A stretch of 64,000 bases of DNA, from contig NZ_VLKC01000002.1 in the NCBI RefSeq assembly GCF_007830295.1, forward strand, positions 3,474,770 to 3,538,769, written 5' to 3'. Origin of the DNA: Sporomusa sp. KB1. Lineage in GTDB: Bacteria; Bacillota; Negativicutes; Sporomusales; Sporomusaceae. The position numbers and the translations under genes are program-made. Under the pieces are notes generated by a model, which worked only from the letters and a program-made list of their open reading frames with translations, searched no databases and was not told where the DNA came from. This document shows, one piece after another, positions 1 through 9,351 of this stretch; within the stretch, counting starts at the first letter, position 1, and every line of letters begins with the position of its first letter.

Positions 1-1
1 A

Positions 2-196
2 GAGTATTTGCCACATATTTTTAATCGCTTCTTCCGGGGAGAAAATAAAGCTCTTCCTAGTGGGGGATCAGGCCTGGGATTAGCAATAACTAAGGAATAC
101 ACTACCATGCAGGGTGGAAGTATAAAAGTTGAAAGTACTGTCGGAAAAGGGACGATTTTTACGGTTATACTGCCTTTAGACGAATGTGAATGCTGA
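2..196 (+). CDS. Sensor histidine kinase, C-terminal end (partial)
   Basis: The gene is cut by the window start; reading is open from base 2 to the TGA at 194-196. The visible part is the end of a HATPase_c domain: an F-box-like stretch (IFNRFFRGENK), then the G2 box GSGLGLAITKE and the closing GGSIKVES...GKGTIFTVILP strand. It would form the ATP-binding lid of a two-component kinase. The sensor domain and the His-box lie outside the window, so its signal cannot be judged. A partner regulator would be expected upstream. The call is secure at family level only. Confidence 0.85.
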   Translation, partial: EYLPHIFNRFFRGENKALPSGGSGLGLAITKEYTTMQGGSIKVESTVGKGTIFTVILPLDECEC

Positions 197-292
197 GTAG
201 ATGGACTCGTCCTATAAACTGCTCCTGCGATTTCTTTACAGAAATTAATTATACTTGATTTCGAAATTAATAAAAGTGGAAGAGAGAATTAT

Positions 293-1534
293 GTGAATAT
301 TACAAATGGGGCTAAAAATAAATTCAATAATCCGTTTATATCTTTAAAACATAAAAATTTCAGATATTATTGGATAGGCATGTGTGTTTCTTTAATAGGT
401 ACCTGGATGCAAAATATAGCTCAACCATGGCTAGCATACACTTTAACTAATTCACCATTTCTATTAAGTTTAATTGGAATACTTCAATTTACACCAATGC
501 TACTATTGTCATTATTTGCAGGGGTTATTATAGATAAATCTTCAAAAAAGAAGATTTTAATAGTTACTCAATCAGCTTCACTTATAATTACTTTAATACT
601 TGCAATATTAGTATGGACAGGGAAAATACAATATTGGCACATTCTAGTTATGGCGACAGCCCTTGGAATTGTTAATACCATTGATATGCCATCACGTCAG
701 TCAATGGTCATAGAGCTTGTGGGTGAGGAAGATTTAATGAATGGAATTGCATTAAATTCTATGGCTTTTAATTTAGCAAGAATTATAGGCCCTGCAATTG
801 CAGGACTAGTAATGGGGTATGCTGGTATTGCAGTTTGCTTTTTTATAAATGCTATTAGCTTTGCAGCAGTTCTAATAAGTTTATTTTTTATTAAGATAAA
901 GCCAGTAGAAAGGAAACCTAAAAATAATACCAATGTATTAGAAGAAATCAAAGATGGACTTAGATACATTTATCATAAGGATAGTCTTTTATATACTGTA
1001 GTAGTCCTGGCTATAATAGGTACATTTGCGCCGAATTTCAATGTGCTTGTTCCTGTTTTTGCAAAGGAAATACTGAAGCAAAATGAAGCAGGCTTTGGTA
1101 TCCTAATGTCTTTTCTGGGATTGGGATCATTTTTGGGTGCAATGTTCATAGCTACTTTAAGTAAATCAGGACCTCAAAAGTTTGTTATTTATATTGTGCC
1201 TTTAATTGTAGGTATTGCATTAATTATTACTGGTTACACTAATGCGTATTTAGTAACTGGAATACTTCTGTCAATTACTGGATTCTTTTTTATTGCATTT
1301 ACTTCTAGTGCAAATTCAACATTGCAGCTTAATTCAAGTAATGAATACCGTGGCAGAGTTATGAGTATATATACTTTAGTCTTTTCTGGAACCACACCTT
1401 TTGGAAATCTTTATGCTGGATTGTTTGCAGAACATTTTAATGCAAGAGTAGGTTTTGTAGCTTGTGGTGCTATAATAATTATGCTTATGATTCCTTTGTT
1501 TATATATAAAAGGATAAGAAAAGTCATTTCCTAA
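293..1534 (+). CDS. MFS transporter, EntS/DHA3-type exporter
   Basis: A 413-residue polytopic protein with about 12 hydrophobic segments, a GTG start and the ribosome site GGAAGAGAG just upstream. The N-terminus (KHKNFRYYWIG...GTWMQNIAQPWLAY) and the loop after TM2 (GVIIDKSSKKK) are typical of the MFS_3/enterobactin-exporter group, which move small molecules or drugs outward by proton exchange. Its substrate cannot be read from sequence. It stands alone, with a terminator about 115 bases downstream. The gene is clearly richer in A/T than the genes further along and uses many ATA/TTA codons, which suggests it may have been acquired from a low-GC clostridial relative. Confidence 0.85.
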   Translation: MNITNGAKNKFNNPFISLKHKNFRYYWIGMCVSLIGTWMQNIAQPWLAYTLTNSPFLLSLIGILQFTPMLLLSLFAGVIIDKSSKKKILIVTQSASLIITLILAILVWTGKIQYWHILVMATALGIVNTIDMPSRQSMVIELVGEEDLMNGIALNSMAFNLARIIGPAIAGLVMGYAGIAVCFFINAISFAAVLISLFFIKIKPVERKPKNNTNVLEEIKDGLRYIYHKDSLLYTVVVLAIIGTFAPNFNVLVPVFAKEILKQNEAGFGILMSFLGLGSFLGAMFIATLSKSGPQKFVIYIVPLIVGIALIITGYTNAYLVTGILLSITGFFFIAFTSSANSTLQLNSSNEYRGRVMSIYTLVFSGTTPFGNLYAGLFAEHFNARVGFVACGAIIIMLMIPLFIYKRIRKVIS

Positions 1535-1647
1535 AAAGTTTTGCCACTAACTTTAAGCTCTAAGATTAGTTACAATCAAACAAATTTGCGAAATAATCTT
1601 GACGGTACTGGATAGTTTTGAGAATATTATAAGTATTAAAAATTCTA

Positions 1648-1677
1648 AAAGACAGACTTATTTAGCCTGTCTTTTTT
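1648..1677 (+). terminator. Rho-independent terminator after the MFS gene
   Basis: An 8-bp stem AAAGACAG/CTGTCTTT with an 11-base loop, followed by a T run. It lies about 115 bases past the MFS stop codon and is oriented to end that transcript. Confidence 0.7.
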
Positions 1678-1812
1678 CGTGTGCAATCCTTTTTGTTCGA
1701 GTTATAAAGTCGTCCATAATAGTGGCTGCTTCTTGTTCTGCTGATTCAAGTATAGCGTTTTGCTAGTCGAGCGTGTATAAAGCGTTATCAGGCTGAGCAG
1801 TCCAGAAAAGAC
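1658..1812 (-). other. Possible relic reading frame, C-terminal fragment
   Basis: On the minus strand a frame reads through one internal stop and ends with an acidic, helical-looking tail (ESAEQEAATIMDDFITRTKR) just before TAA at 1658-1660. It has no start or ribosome site. It looks like the last part of a decayed gene, perhaps a recombinase, but I cannot name the family. The rest of the 1535-1859 gap holds only the terminator. Confidence 0.2.
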
Positions 1813-1859
1813 TCAAACTGAGCAACCACTGGTATGATATGTAAAAGCTCATTTCAGTA

Positions 1860-3104
1860 TCACAAGCCTTCCATGTTGGAAGCTAACTCCTTTAGGGTAC
1901 CTTCCAATATCTGTGCAGCCTTTTCTATAGCGTCCCAATCGGACTCCTCTGCAGGAGAATGGCTAATACCGCCGATACTAGGCACAAAAATCATACCTGT
2001 AGGTATATGCTGGGCAAATATCATTGCGTCATGCCCTGCCCAACTGGGCATTTTTTTGCAGGTTATTCTTAGCTTTTTCCCTATATTGCAAATAGACTGT
2101 ATCACTTTATCATCCATAGGGATAGGTGGTACTTGATTTTCTTTTATGATATCCACATTTACCTTATAGTCCCTCTGAAGTTCTTTCAATTTCTCTATGA
2201 TTTCTTTTCGAACTCTCTCAAGCCTGGCGACATCTTCGGACCGAATTTCAATAGTCAGCTTAACCTCTCCCGGAACCACGTTTTCAGCATTAGGCCAAAC
2301 ATCCAGTTTGCCAATAGTAGCAACATAATTTCCCTTTGCTGCCAAAGCCTGGTTATATATATAAGATATGAGAGAAGCAGCTGCAACTAAAGCATCCTGA
2401 CGAAGCTCCATGGAAGTCGTGCCTGCATGATTGGCTTTTCCACGTATGTTCATGACAATCCGGTTGATACCGACAATAGCGGACACTACGCCGACAGCAA
2501 TACCCTCTTGTTCAAGTTTTCCTCCTTGTTCCACATGAAGTTCAATAAAGCAAAAACCGTTCTGAAAAAAGGAGTCCTTACTAAATGGCTTTTCTCCTAA
2601 TCCCATCTCTTTGAGAAAGCCTAAAAGCGAATGACCGGAAGCAGCGACAAAACTTTCGGGATTTTTCCCGCTAAATTCACCAAGCATTGCCCGACTGCCA
2701 AAACAAACTGTTCCAAACCGTGTTCCTTCCTCTTCGATAAAGGCAATCACCTTTACGGTTCTTAATGGACGCCAGTTCTGCTTATGCCAACTACGTACAC
2801 ACTCTACAGCAGCAATTATACCCAATGCTCCATCAAAAGCTCCGCCATTCGGCACAGTATCAAGATGTGAACCGCTGACAACAGCAAGCAGAGATTGGTC
2901 GCGTCCGGCATAGGTTCCAATTAAATTGCCAATCGAATCGATTTCAACGTTCATACCGGCCGTTTCCATATAGGATTTAATCAATACCTGTGCCTGCCTA
3001 AATTCAGGAGAAAAAGACAACCGGGTAATCCCGCCTGCTTCATTTTGACCAATAACTTTTAATTTTTCAAAAGATTGCCGAAGTTGCGCTAAATCAATGC
3101 TCAT
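1860..3104 (-). CDS. Zn-dependent amidase of the hydantoinase/carbamoylase family (M20)
   Basis: A 414-residue enzyme of the AllC/HyuC group, cytoplasmic dimers that hydrolyse N-carbamoyl amino acids, allantoate or ureidoglycolate, releasing ammonia and CO2 or an amino acid. Metal-site motifs are visible: GSHLDTVPNGGAFDGALG (H80, D91), EEEGTRF (about 124-130), ELHVEQG near 190 and the late GGISHSPAEES. The ATG is preceded by AAGGGAGG, which overlaps the end of the IclR gene upstream, so the two form one operon. The exact substrate cannot be told; the neighbouring transporter and ureohydrolase suggest a ureido or guanidino nitrogen compound. Confidence 0.85.
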   Translation of the reverse strand: MSIDLAQLRQSFEKLKVIGQNEAGGITRLSFSPEFRQAQVLIKSYMETAGMNVEIDSIGNLIGTYAGRDQSLLAVVSGSHLDTVPNGGAFDGALGIIAAVECVRSWHKQNWRPLRTVKVIAFIEEEGTRFGTVCFGSRAMLGEFSGKNPESFVAASGHSLLGFLKEMGLGEKPFSKDSFFQNGFCFIELHVEQGGKLEQEGIAVGVVSAIVGINRIVMNIRGKANHAGTTSMELRQDALVAAASLISYIYNQALAAKGNYVATIGKLDVWPNAENVVPGEVKLTIEIRSEDVARLERVRKEIIEKLKELQRDYKVNVDIIKENQVPPIPMDDKVIQSICNIGKKLRITCKKMPSWAGHDAMIFAQHIPTGMIFVPSIGGISHSPAEESDWDAIEKAAQILEGTLKELASNMEGL

Positions 3105-3115
3105 TCTAACCTCCC

Positions 3116-3886
3116 TTATTTTAAAAAATTATTTGATATTTCATTTGCAATTTCTGTAAGATCCGCAAGTAAACTATCTTTAATATTTATAAGGTTATTT
3201 ACAAAAAGGGTTGTACTAACTGTTGCGATTAATTGATTGCTTTGATTCAATATAGGTACGGCCATACTACTGACACCAAGTTCAAATTCTTCAATTTCAG
3301 AAGCATATTTGTTTTTGCGTATTTCGTCAAGATTTTTTATTAAAGCCTCTTCAGACATAATCGTATAAGGTGTATATTTTTTGAATTCGAAGTTTTTTAT
3401 AGACAATTTATTATTGTCGTAAAGGTTGTAGAGTATAAGGAGTTTTCCCGAAGATGTAGCATATAAGGGTAAGGCTGTATATTCAGATAAAATAATTGTA
3501 TAGGCTGTATTGCTTGGATAAGCGCAGTATATAGAATAAATTTGATGTTGATTGACTAGTTGTAAACTTGCAGTAACATGATATTTTTCGGCAATATTAT
3601 TTACGTAAGATTTGGCAGAGGTGATATAACTTTCTACTTGTTTTTGTATAATATTGGCTTTGCCAATAAAATAAAATCCTAAGCTATATAAATTATTTAT
3701 TTTGTCATGTATTAATAATCCATTGACTGCTAATGTATTAATAAGACCACGTGTCGTATTGATATTTAATTTTACCCGTTGACTTATATCATTTAAAGAT
3801 AAATGATGTGAAGTATCATTGAAACAATTTAATATATCTATGGACCGTTGAACCGACTGAATTATTTTTATAGACTGGTTTAACAT
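3116..3886 (-). CDS. IclR-family transcriptional regulator
   Basis: A 256-residue protein with an N-terminal winged helix (SVQRSIDILNCF...HHLSLNDISQRVKLNINTTRGLINTL) and a C-terminal IclR effector domain (LPLYATSSGKLLI; GVSSMAVPI). I chose the ATG at 3886 because GGGGAGG lies 6 bases before it; the longer open frame to 3955 has no ribosome site. IclR proteins bind operator DNA as dimers and respond to small carboxylates or similar inducers. It is cotranscribed with the hydrolase downstream and faces the ABC transporter operon, so it probably controls both directions, perhaps through the inverted repeat at 3983-4012. Confidence 0.9.
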   Translation of the reverse strand: MLNQSIKIIQSVQRSIDILNCFNDTSHHLSLNDISQRVKLNINTTRGLINTLAVNGLLIHDKINNLYSLGFYFIGKANIIQKQVESYITSAKSYVNNIAEKYHVTASLQLVNQHQIYSIYCAYPSNTAYTIILSEYTALPLYATSSGKLLILYNLYDNNKLSIKNFEFKKYTPYTIMSEEALIKNLDEIRKNKYASEIEEFELGVSSMAVPILNQSNQLIATVSTTLFVNNLINIKDSLLADLTEIANEISNNFLK

Positions 3887-3982
3887 AAAATACCTCCCCA
3901 AAAGAATAAAGCGAATATTACACAGATTATAACTTGAATAATGTAAAAAATACACAATTATTTCTAAAAGTCTATTGTTCGG

Positions 3983-4012
3983 CTGTAGAAAAGGAATTCG
4001 CTTTTTCTACAG
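3983..4012. promoter_or_regulatory. Inverted repeat between divergent operons, possible IclR operator
   Basis: CTGTAGAAAA and TTTTCTACAG form a perfect 10-base inverted repeat around a short centre. It sits midway between the IclR gene and the transporter operon, upstream of the promoter at 4063. It lacks a T tract on the exit side, so an operator fits better than a terminator. A second small repeat (TACCG...CGGTA) follows at about 4029-4045. Confidence 0.45.
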
Positions 4013-4062
4013 GGATTCTCAAGAGCGCTACCGTTTGCCGCGGTAAAGAAGTAAAATAGTTA

Positions 4063-4091
4063 TTGACAAATATAATGTAGCATGGTATAAC
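4063..4091 (+). promoter_or_regulatory. Sigma-A type promoter for the ABC transporter operon
   Basis: TTGACA at 4063-4068 and TATAAC at 4086-4091 are 17 bases apart, close to consensus. It lies about 135 bases before the substrate-binding protein start. Confidence 0.7.
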
Positions 4092-4226
4092 AAACTTGTC
4101 AAACGATATTGCAAACAAAAAAACTACATTGTCGTCAAATAAATGGTCGGGGGTGATTATTTAAATCCTAGCGAATACTAGTTATAACAATGGATACAGG
4201 AAAAAATTAGTGGAGGAAATGTTACT

Positions 4227-5351
4227 GTGAAAAAAATTTTAATAGTATTGTCAGCATGTTTAATGATTGGTTCCCTGTTTTTATTTGGCTGTAGCTCTTC
4301 AAAATCCGATTCGATTAAAATAGGTGTTGCAATTCCATTAACCGGCGCTAGTGCACAAGACGGCGAAGCAATTAAGAATGGTGTAAAATTGGCCACTAAG
4401 TTAATTAATGATGAGGGTGGAATTAATGGTAAAAAGATTGAATTAGTAGTGGAAGATGATAAAGGAGATCCATCGGAGGCGGCAACAGTTGCTAATAAAT
4501 TAGCGCAAGATAAAGATATTTCTGCCATTGTTGGTCATTTTAACAGTTCTTGCACCCTGGCTGCTGCGCCAATCTATAACCAAGTTGGGGTAGTTCACGT
4601 ATCACCTGGTTCAAGTGCAGCTGCAGTCAGCAAAGCTGGTGATTATACTTTTCGTGTAATTACGACAGATGCAGTTCAAGGAAGCTCATTGATGAATTGG
4701 GCAGTAAAAGATTTAGGTTATAAAAATATTGCTGTCGTATATGAAAATACAGATTATGGTGCAGGATTAGCAGAGGTAGTTTCCAAAGCTGCCGGTGATT
4801 TAAATACTAATATTGTAGCCAAAGAAGCTTATGAAGTGGGAGCAACCGATTTTAGCACTGTTTTAACCAAGATTGCCAATAGCAATGCAGATGTTATTAT
4901 TGTTGGTGGTTTATACAATGAAACAGCTTTGATTGCAAAACAGAAAAATAATTATGGTTTAAGTAAAATGCAAATTATGGGTGTTGATGCAATTTATTCT
5001 GATGCTTTGATTAAATTAGGTGGAGCTGCAGTAAATGGTGTTAAGCTGACAGGTTATTTTTCGGACGCAAGTCAGGATCCTGTAGCCCAAAATTTTGTTA
5101 GTAAATATAAAGAAGCTTATAATAGTACGCCAAGCACCTATGCTGCGTATGGATATGATGCTACCTTGGTAATCATTGATTCTATCAAAAAAGCTGGTAT
5201 TGATCGCAAAGCAATTCGGGATTATATGGCAACTATCAAGGATTTAAAAGGAGCAACCGGCAGCAATAGTTTTGATGAAAATGGAGATGTTATTAAACAA
5301 CCATTACGCTTAGTCATACAAGATGGGAAATTTACTATAGCTGAAAAATAG
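4227..5351 (+). CDS. Branched-chain-type ABC transporter, substrate-binding lipoprotein
   Basis: A 374-residue periplasmic binding protein of the LivJ/LivK type (Peripla_BP_6). It starts with GTG after TGGAGGA. The signal peptide ends in a lipobox (LFLFGC, C22), so it should be lipid-anchored. The mature part begins SIKIGVAIPLTG and contains the family's VVEDDKGDPSEAATVANKL and YAAYGYDATLVI stretches. It is the first gene of a five-gene transporter operon (binding protein, two permeases, two ATPases). The family also takes up amides, urea and short carboxylates; the enzymes encoded next door hint at an amide or guanidino compound here, but this is inference. Confidence 0.9.
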   Translation: MKKILIVLSACLMIGSLFLFGCSSSKSDSIKIGVAIPLTGASAQDGEAIKNGVKLATKLINDEGGINGKKIELVVEDDKGDPSEAATVANKLAQDKDISAIVGHFNSSCTLAAAPIYNQVGVVHVSPGSSAAAVSKAGDYTFRVITTDAVQGSSLMNWAVKDLGYKNIAVVYENTDYGAGLAEVVSKAAGDLNTNIVAKEAYEVGATDFSTVLTKIANSNADVIIVGGLYNETALIAKQKNNYGLSKMQIMGVDAIYSDALIKLGGAAVNGVKLTGYFSDASQDPVAQNFVSKYKEAYNSTPSTYAAYGYDATLVIIDSIKKAGIDRKAIRDYMATIKDLKGATGSNSFDENGDVIKQPLRLVIQDGKFTIAEK

Positions 5352-5370
5352 TATTAGAGGGGAGCTCTAC

Positions 5371-6249
5371 ATGTTTTTTCAACAATTGATAAATGGAATT
5401 ACTGTTGGTGGGAGTTATGCATTGATTGCCCTTGGCTATACTATGGTTTATGGAATACTGAAAATAGTAAATTTCGCCCATGGCGATGTATTTATGATGG
5501 GTTCATTTTTAGGATTGTTCTGCATGCAGGTATTGGGAATGCCATATATGGTGGCATTCCCCGTAGCAGCTATAGCAACCGCGGTTATGGGGATCTTTAT
5601 GGAACGTGTTGCGTATCGTCCTATTCGTGTGGCAGATAGTCTTGCGGTTATGATCAGTGCATTAGGAGTATCCATTTTTTTAGAGAATTTGGCAATGGTT
5701 TTATGGGGAACCGGTACCCATGCTTTCAGCGGTATAAGCGGTATTACAATCACCACATACGAATTTAACAAGGTGATTTTATCTAATATACAAATTGGGG
5801 TTATTGTTTTATCTATTTTGTTGATGATAGGCCTGTATTTTATCGTAAATAAATCAAAAATCGGTGTTGCTATGCGGGCAACATCACATAGTATTAAATC
5901 CGCAAAATTGATGGGAATTAATACAGATCGAATTATCTCCTTTACCTTTGGAATTGGCTCCGCTTTAGCTTGTATAGCCGGTATGTTAGTTGGGATCTAT
6001 TATGATGCGGTATATCCGTTAATAGGATATTCTTATGGATTGAAGGCCTTCGCTGCTGCTGTTCTTGGCGGAATTGGCAGTATACCAGGTGCAATGCTTG
6101 GTGGTTTTGTAATGGGCATTGTCGAAACTCTTGGGGCATCCTACATTTCCACCGGGTATAGAGATGCATTTGCGTTTGCTATTTTAATCATTGTATTAAT
6201 CTTTCGTCCCGCTGGTATTTTAGGTAAAAAAGAAATCGATAAAGTATAA
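5371..6249 (+). CDS. livH: Branched-chain-type ABC transporter permease LivH
   Basis: A 292-residue inner-membrane protein with about eight hydrophobic segments. The N-terminus (QQLINGITVGGSYALIALGYTMVYGIL) and NFAHGDVFMMG are hallmarks of LivH, and GGIGSIPGAMLGG is the conserved late cytoplasmic loop that meets the ATPases. The ATG follows AGAGGGGAG by 8 bases, 20 bases after the binding protein gene. Substrate as for the operon. Confidence 0.9.
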   Translation: MFFQQLINGITVGGSYALIALGYTMVYGILKIVNFAHGDVFMMGSFLGLFCMQVLGMPYMVAFPVAAIATAVMGIFMERVAYRPIRVADSLAVMISALGVSIFLENLAMVLWGTGTHAFSGISGITITTYEFNKVILSNIQIGVIVLSILLMIGLYFIVNKSKIGVAMRATSHSIKSAKLMGINTDRIISFTFGIGSALACIAGMLVGIYYDAVYPLIGYSYGLKAFAAAVLGGIGSIPGAMLGGFVMGIVETLGASYISTGYRDAFAFAILIIVLIFRPAGILGKKEIDKV

Positions 6250-6313
6250 TGAATAATTTTTTTTTGGCTTTGATTGTATTTATGCCGCTTGACGGGGCAG
6301 AATGGAGGCTACA

Positions 6314-7306
6314 ATGGATAAAGTGCAGCAATTTATTTTAAAGAATAAAAAGATTGTATCATTATTAGGGGCTGTAATATTATTGATGCTGCCGTTTATT
6401 GTTACCAACTCTTATTTTTTGCATATCTGTATTACAGTTTGTATTTACATTATATTAGCCTTGAGCCTAAATTTAGTTACAGGTTATGCCGGCCAGTTAG
6501 TATTAGGGCATGCAGCTTTTTATGGAATTGGGGCATATACAGGCGCCATGTTAATGTTATTTTTTCATGTCAATTTTTTTATAGCACTAGTAGGGAGTGC
6601 TTTAGTGACAGGTATCTTCGGGTTTCTTTTGGGAATTCCGGCTTTACGATTGCGTGGCGATTATTTAGCCATTGTAACTTTAGGATTTGGCGAAATCGTA
6701 CGTTTGGTATTTGTAAATTGGAAAGAGGTTACACGTGGACCGGCAGGACTGCCTGGTATCCCGGCTCCTGAAATAGTAGGATTTACGTTAAATGGACGTA
6801 CTGCATTCTACTATTTGGCTTTGATTTTAACGGTTTTTACAATTTTCTTCATGGTTAAGTTGATTAATTCGGGTGTAGGTATGGCCATGCAAACAGTAAA
6901 AAATGATGAAATTGCTGCTGAAGCCATAGGTATACAACCTCGAAAATATAAACTGCTGGCATTTGTTATATCGTCGGTTTTTGCCGGTATCGTTGGGTGT
7001 TTTTATGCTTCCTATCTTAGTTATGTAAGTCCAACAGCTTTTGTTTATAATACATCGATGACGATTCTTACCATGGTTGTATTAGGCGGATTAGGAAGTA
7101 TCGTTGGATCGATACTGGGAGCGACTATATTAACTATATTACCTGAGATGCTACGATTCTTGAGTGACTATCGTATGCTGATTTTTGGTGCGCTGATGGT
7201 ATTCATGATGATTTATAAGCCGGAAGGCTTTTGGGGGGCAAGTAAAAGAAGAAAAAATATTTATAAAATCAATGCAGGAGGTACTGATCATGGATCAGAT
7301 ACTTAA
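6314..7306 (+). CDS. livM: Branched-chain-type ABC transporter permease LivM
   Basis: A 330-residue membrane protein with LivM features: LSLNLVTGYAGQLVLGHAAF, the LRLRGDYLAIVTLGFGEI stretch and GGLGSIVGSILGA near the end. Two in-frame ATGs lie close together (6302 and 6314). I prefer 6314 because GGAGG lies 5 bases before it. The end overlaps the start of livG, indicating coupled translation. Confidence 0.88.
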   Translation: MDKVQQFILKNKKIVSLLGAVILLMLPFIVTNSYFLHICITVCIYIILALSLNLVTGYAGQLVLGHAAFYGIGAYTGAMLMLFFHVNFFIALVGSALVTGIFGFLLGIPALRLRGDYLAIVTLGFGEIVRLVFVNWKEVTRGPAGLPGIPAPEIVGFTLNGRTAFYYLALILTVFTIFFMVKLINSGVGMAMQTVKNDEIAAEAIGIQPRKYKLLAFVISSVFAGIVGCFYASYLSYVSPTAFVYNTSMTILTMVVLGGLGSIVGSILGATILTILPEMLRFLSDYRMLIFGALMVFMMIYKPEGFWGASKRRKNIYKINAGGTDHGSDT

Positions 7307-8069
7307 AACAGTTAATATTACAATGCAGTTTGGCGGCTTAACTGCGGTTGATAATGTAAATATAACGCAAAACGATGGAGAAATCTTATCTTTGATAGGT
7401 CCCAATGGCGCAGGAAAAACTACTCTTTTTAATATTTTGACTGGTGTTTATAAACCAACATCCGGACAAATTTTTTATCATGGTGAAAATATTACCGGGC
7501 TTAAACCATATCAGTTAGTCAGAAAAGGTATCTCGAGAACGTTTCAAAATATAAGACTATTTAATGATATGACTACATTAGAAAATCTTTTAATTGCTAG
7601 TCCAGATTGTAAAGATGAGGGTATTTTCGAGTCAATTGTTGGGGGAGAAAAATTAAAGGCGAAACGTAGAAATGTAGTAGCTGTATGTGAATCGATTCTT
7701 GAAACTCTTAAGTTGCAAGATCAGATAGATGAATTGGCATGCAATCTTCCTTATGGTAAACAGCGCCTGCTTGAGATAGGAAGAGCTTTAGCTACAGAAG
7801 CAGATTTTCTGCTACTTGATGAACCTGGTGCCGGGATGAATAGCATGGAGAAAGATGAATTAGCACAAGTGATTCATTATATTACCAAGGATCTGAAGAA
7901 ACATGTGCTGCTAATTGAACATGATATGAAATTCGTTATGGGGATTTCTGATCGAGTTGTCGTATTGGACCATGGTGTAAAAATAGCAGAAGGTCTACCA
8001 GCGGAGATACAAAACAATCAACAAGTGATAGAAGCATATTTAGGTAAGGGTATTCCTGATGATGAATAG
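7290..8069 (+). CDS. livG: Branched-chain-type ABC transporter ATPase LivG
   Basis: A 259-residue ABC ATPase: Walker A GPNGAGKT near residue 35, the LivG-type signature LPYGKQRLLEIGRAL, Walker B FLLLDEPGAGMN, and the switch histidine in LLIEHDMKFV. The start is set by GGAGG 8 bases before the ATG at 7290, inside the last codons of livM; the open frame reaches back to 7272. It pairs with LivF to drive the permeases. Confidence 0.92.
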   Translation: MDQILKTVNITMQFGGLTAVDNVNITQNDGEILSLIGPNGAGKTTLFNILTGVYKPTSGQIFYHGENITGLKPYQLVRKGISRTFQNIRLFNDMTTLENLLIASPDCKDEGIFESIVGGEKLKAKRRNVVAVCESILETLKLQDQIDELACNLPYGKQRLLEIGRALATEADFLLLDEPGAGMNSMEKDELAQVIHYITKDLKKHVLLIEHDMKFVMGISDRVVVLDHGVKIAEGLPAEIQNNQQVIEAYLGKGIPDDE

Positions 8070-8082
8070 GAAGTGAATAAGT

Positions 8083-8796
8083 ATGGCACTGTTAGAGATA
8101 AAAAATTTACAAGTTAAATATGGGGTTATTCCAGCATTGAAGGGAATATCTTTTTCTGTTGAGCATGGGGAAGTTGTTGCGATTATTGGCGCTAATGGAG
8201 CCGGAAAAACGACAACCCTTCATGCGATATCCAGCATCGTTTCTAAAAGTGGCGGCAATGTATTCTTCCAAGATCAAGATATAACAAATAACCCGGCACA
8301 TGAAATTGTGGCCATGGGAATATCACAAGTACAGGAAGGTAGAGGTGTATTTTCCAATTTAAGTGTTTTGGAAAATTTGCAATTAGGGGCTTATTTAAGA
8401 AAGGATAAAGCAGAAATTGCTAAGGACTTTACTTTTATATATGAATTATTTCCCAGGCTGGCAGAAAGGCAAAAACAGCTTGCAGGTACGTTGTCCGGTG
8501 GTGAGCAGCAAATGTTAGCGATTGGCAGAGCGTTGATGTCGAGACCAAAGCTGCTGCTGTTAGATGAGCCGTCAATGGGACTTTCCCCGTTAATTACGGA
8601 AAATATATTTAGGACAATAAAAAAATTAAATAAAGAAAATAAAATGACTATTTTACTTGTAGAGCAAAATGCGCAAATGGCGTTATGGGCTTCTAATCGT
8701 ACGTATATCATGGAAACAGGGCAAATAGTCTATAGTGGTAATTCAAAAGAAATGAAAAATGATGATTTTATCAGAAAATCTTATCTGGGCCAATAA
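8083..8796 (+). CDS. livF: Branched-chain-type ABC transporter ATPase LivF
   Basis: A 237-residue second ATPase of the transporter: Walker A GANGAGKTT, the Q-loop region VQEGRGVFSNLSVLENL typical of LivF, signature LSGGEQQMLAIGRAL, Walker B LLLLDEPSMGLSP, and LVEQNAQMAL. It starts 13 bases after livG with AGGAAG upstream. It completes the transporter; the two metabolic genes that follow are probably on the same transcript. Confidence 0.92.
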   Translation: MALLEIKNLQVKYGVIPALKGISFSVEHGEVVAIIGANGAGKTTTLHAISSIVSKSGGNVFFQDQDITNNPAHEIVAMGISQVQEGRGVFSNLSVLENLQLGAYLRKDKAEIAKDFTFIYELFPRLAERQKQLAGTLSGGEQQMLAIGRALMSRPKLLLLDEPSMGLSPLITENIFRTIKKLNKENKMTILLVEQNAQMALWASNRTYIMETGQIVYSGNSKEMKNDDFIRKSYLGQ

Positions 8797-8841
8797 GCTT
8801 ATTTATTGGAAGTGCAAAAATTAGATGGGGGAGATGTAATT

Positions 8842-9309
8842 ATGGAAGATCAAAAAATGAAAGATCCTGTATCAATGTTTGTTTTATTTGCTCAGATGTT
8901 TTCTATTACTGCTAAAAATTTAGAGAAAGAATTTGGTCAAAAGGGATTGGATGTTTTGGCGGATTCTGTAAAGGAATTCGGTGTGATGAGAGGAAAAGAT
9001 ATTGCTTGTCGCGCTGCATCCCGCGGCAAACAAAATACATTAGAAAATTATTTGGATAATTATGATATGGAAAGAAGTGAACTTTTCGGATATACCAATG
9101 AATTCAAACCGGATTGTGTCTGCCAGGAATTTACAAAATGTATATTTGCAGAAACATGGATGGAAGCTGGTGAGGAGAAATATGGGAGAATTTATTGTAA
9201 CAATATCGATCCAGCTATTGCTTACGGATATAATAAAAATTTAGAGTGTCAGCATGAAAAAATCATGTACGATGATAAAAGATGCACATTTTGTTTCAAG
9301 ATGAAATAA
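8842..9309 (+). CDS. L-2-amino-thiazoline-4-carboxylic acid hydrolase-like protein
   Basis: A 155-residue protein resembling the ATC_hydrolase family (PF14196), small cysteine-rich proteins named for opening a thiazoline ring to give S-linked cysteine derivatives. The C-terminal half carries the conserved-looking KPDCVCQEFTKCIFAETW, the DPAIAYGYN segment and closing cysteines (CTFCFKMK). Start: the ATG at 8842 follows GGGGGAG; the frame extends back to a TTG at 8806 without a better site. It lies between livF and the ureohydrolase in one operon. Most members of this family have no tested function, so the enzymatic name is provisional. Confidence 0.65.
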   Translation: MEDQKMKDPVSMFVLFAQMFSITAKNLEKEFGQKGLDVLADSVKEFGVMRGKDIACRAASRGKQNTLENYLDNYDMERSELFGYTNEFKPDCVCQEFTKCIFAETWMEAGEEKYGRIYCNNIDPAIAYGYNKNLECQHEKIMYDDKRCTFCFKMK

Positions 9310-9351
9310 AGGAAATGCAATTATTTGATTAAGGTCAGAAGGGTGAGGAAT

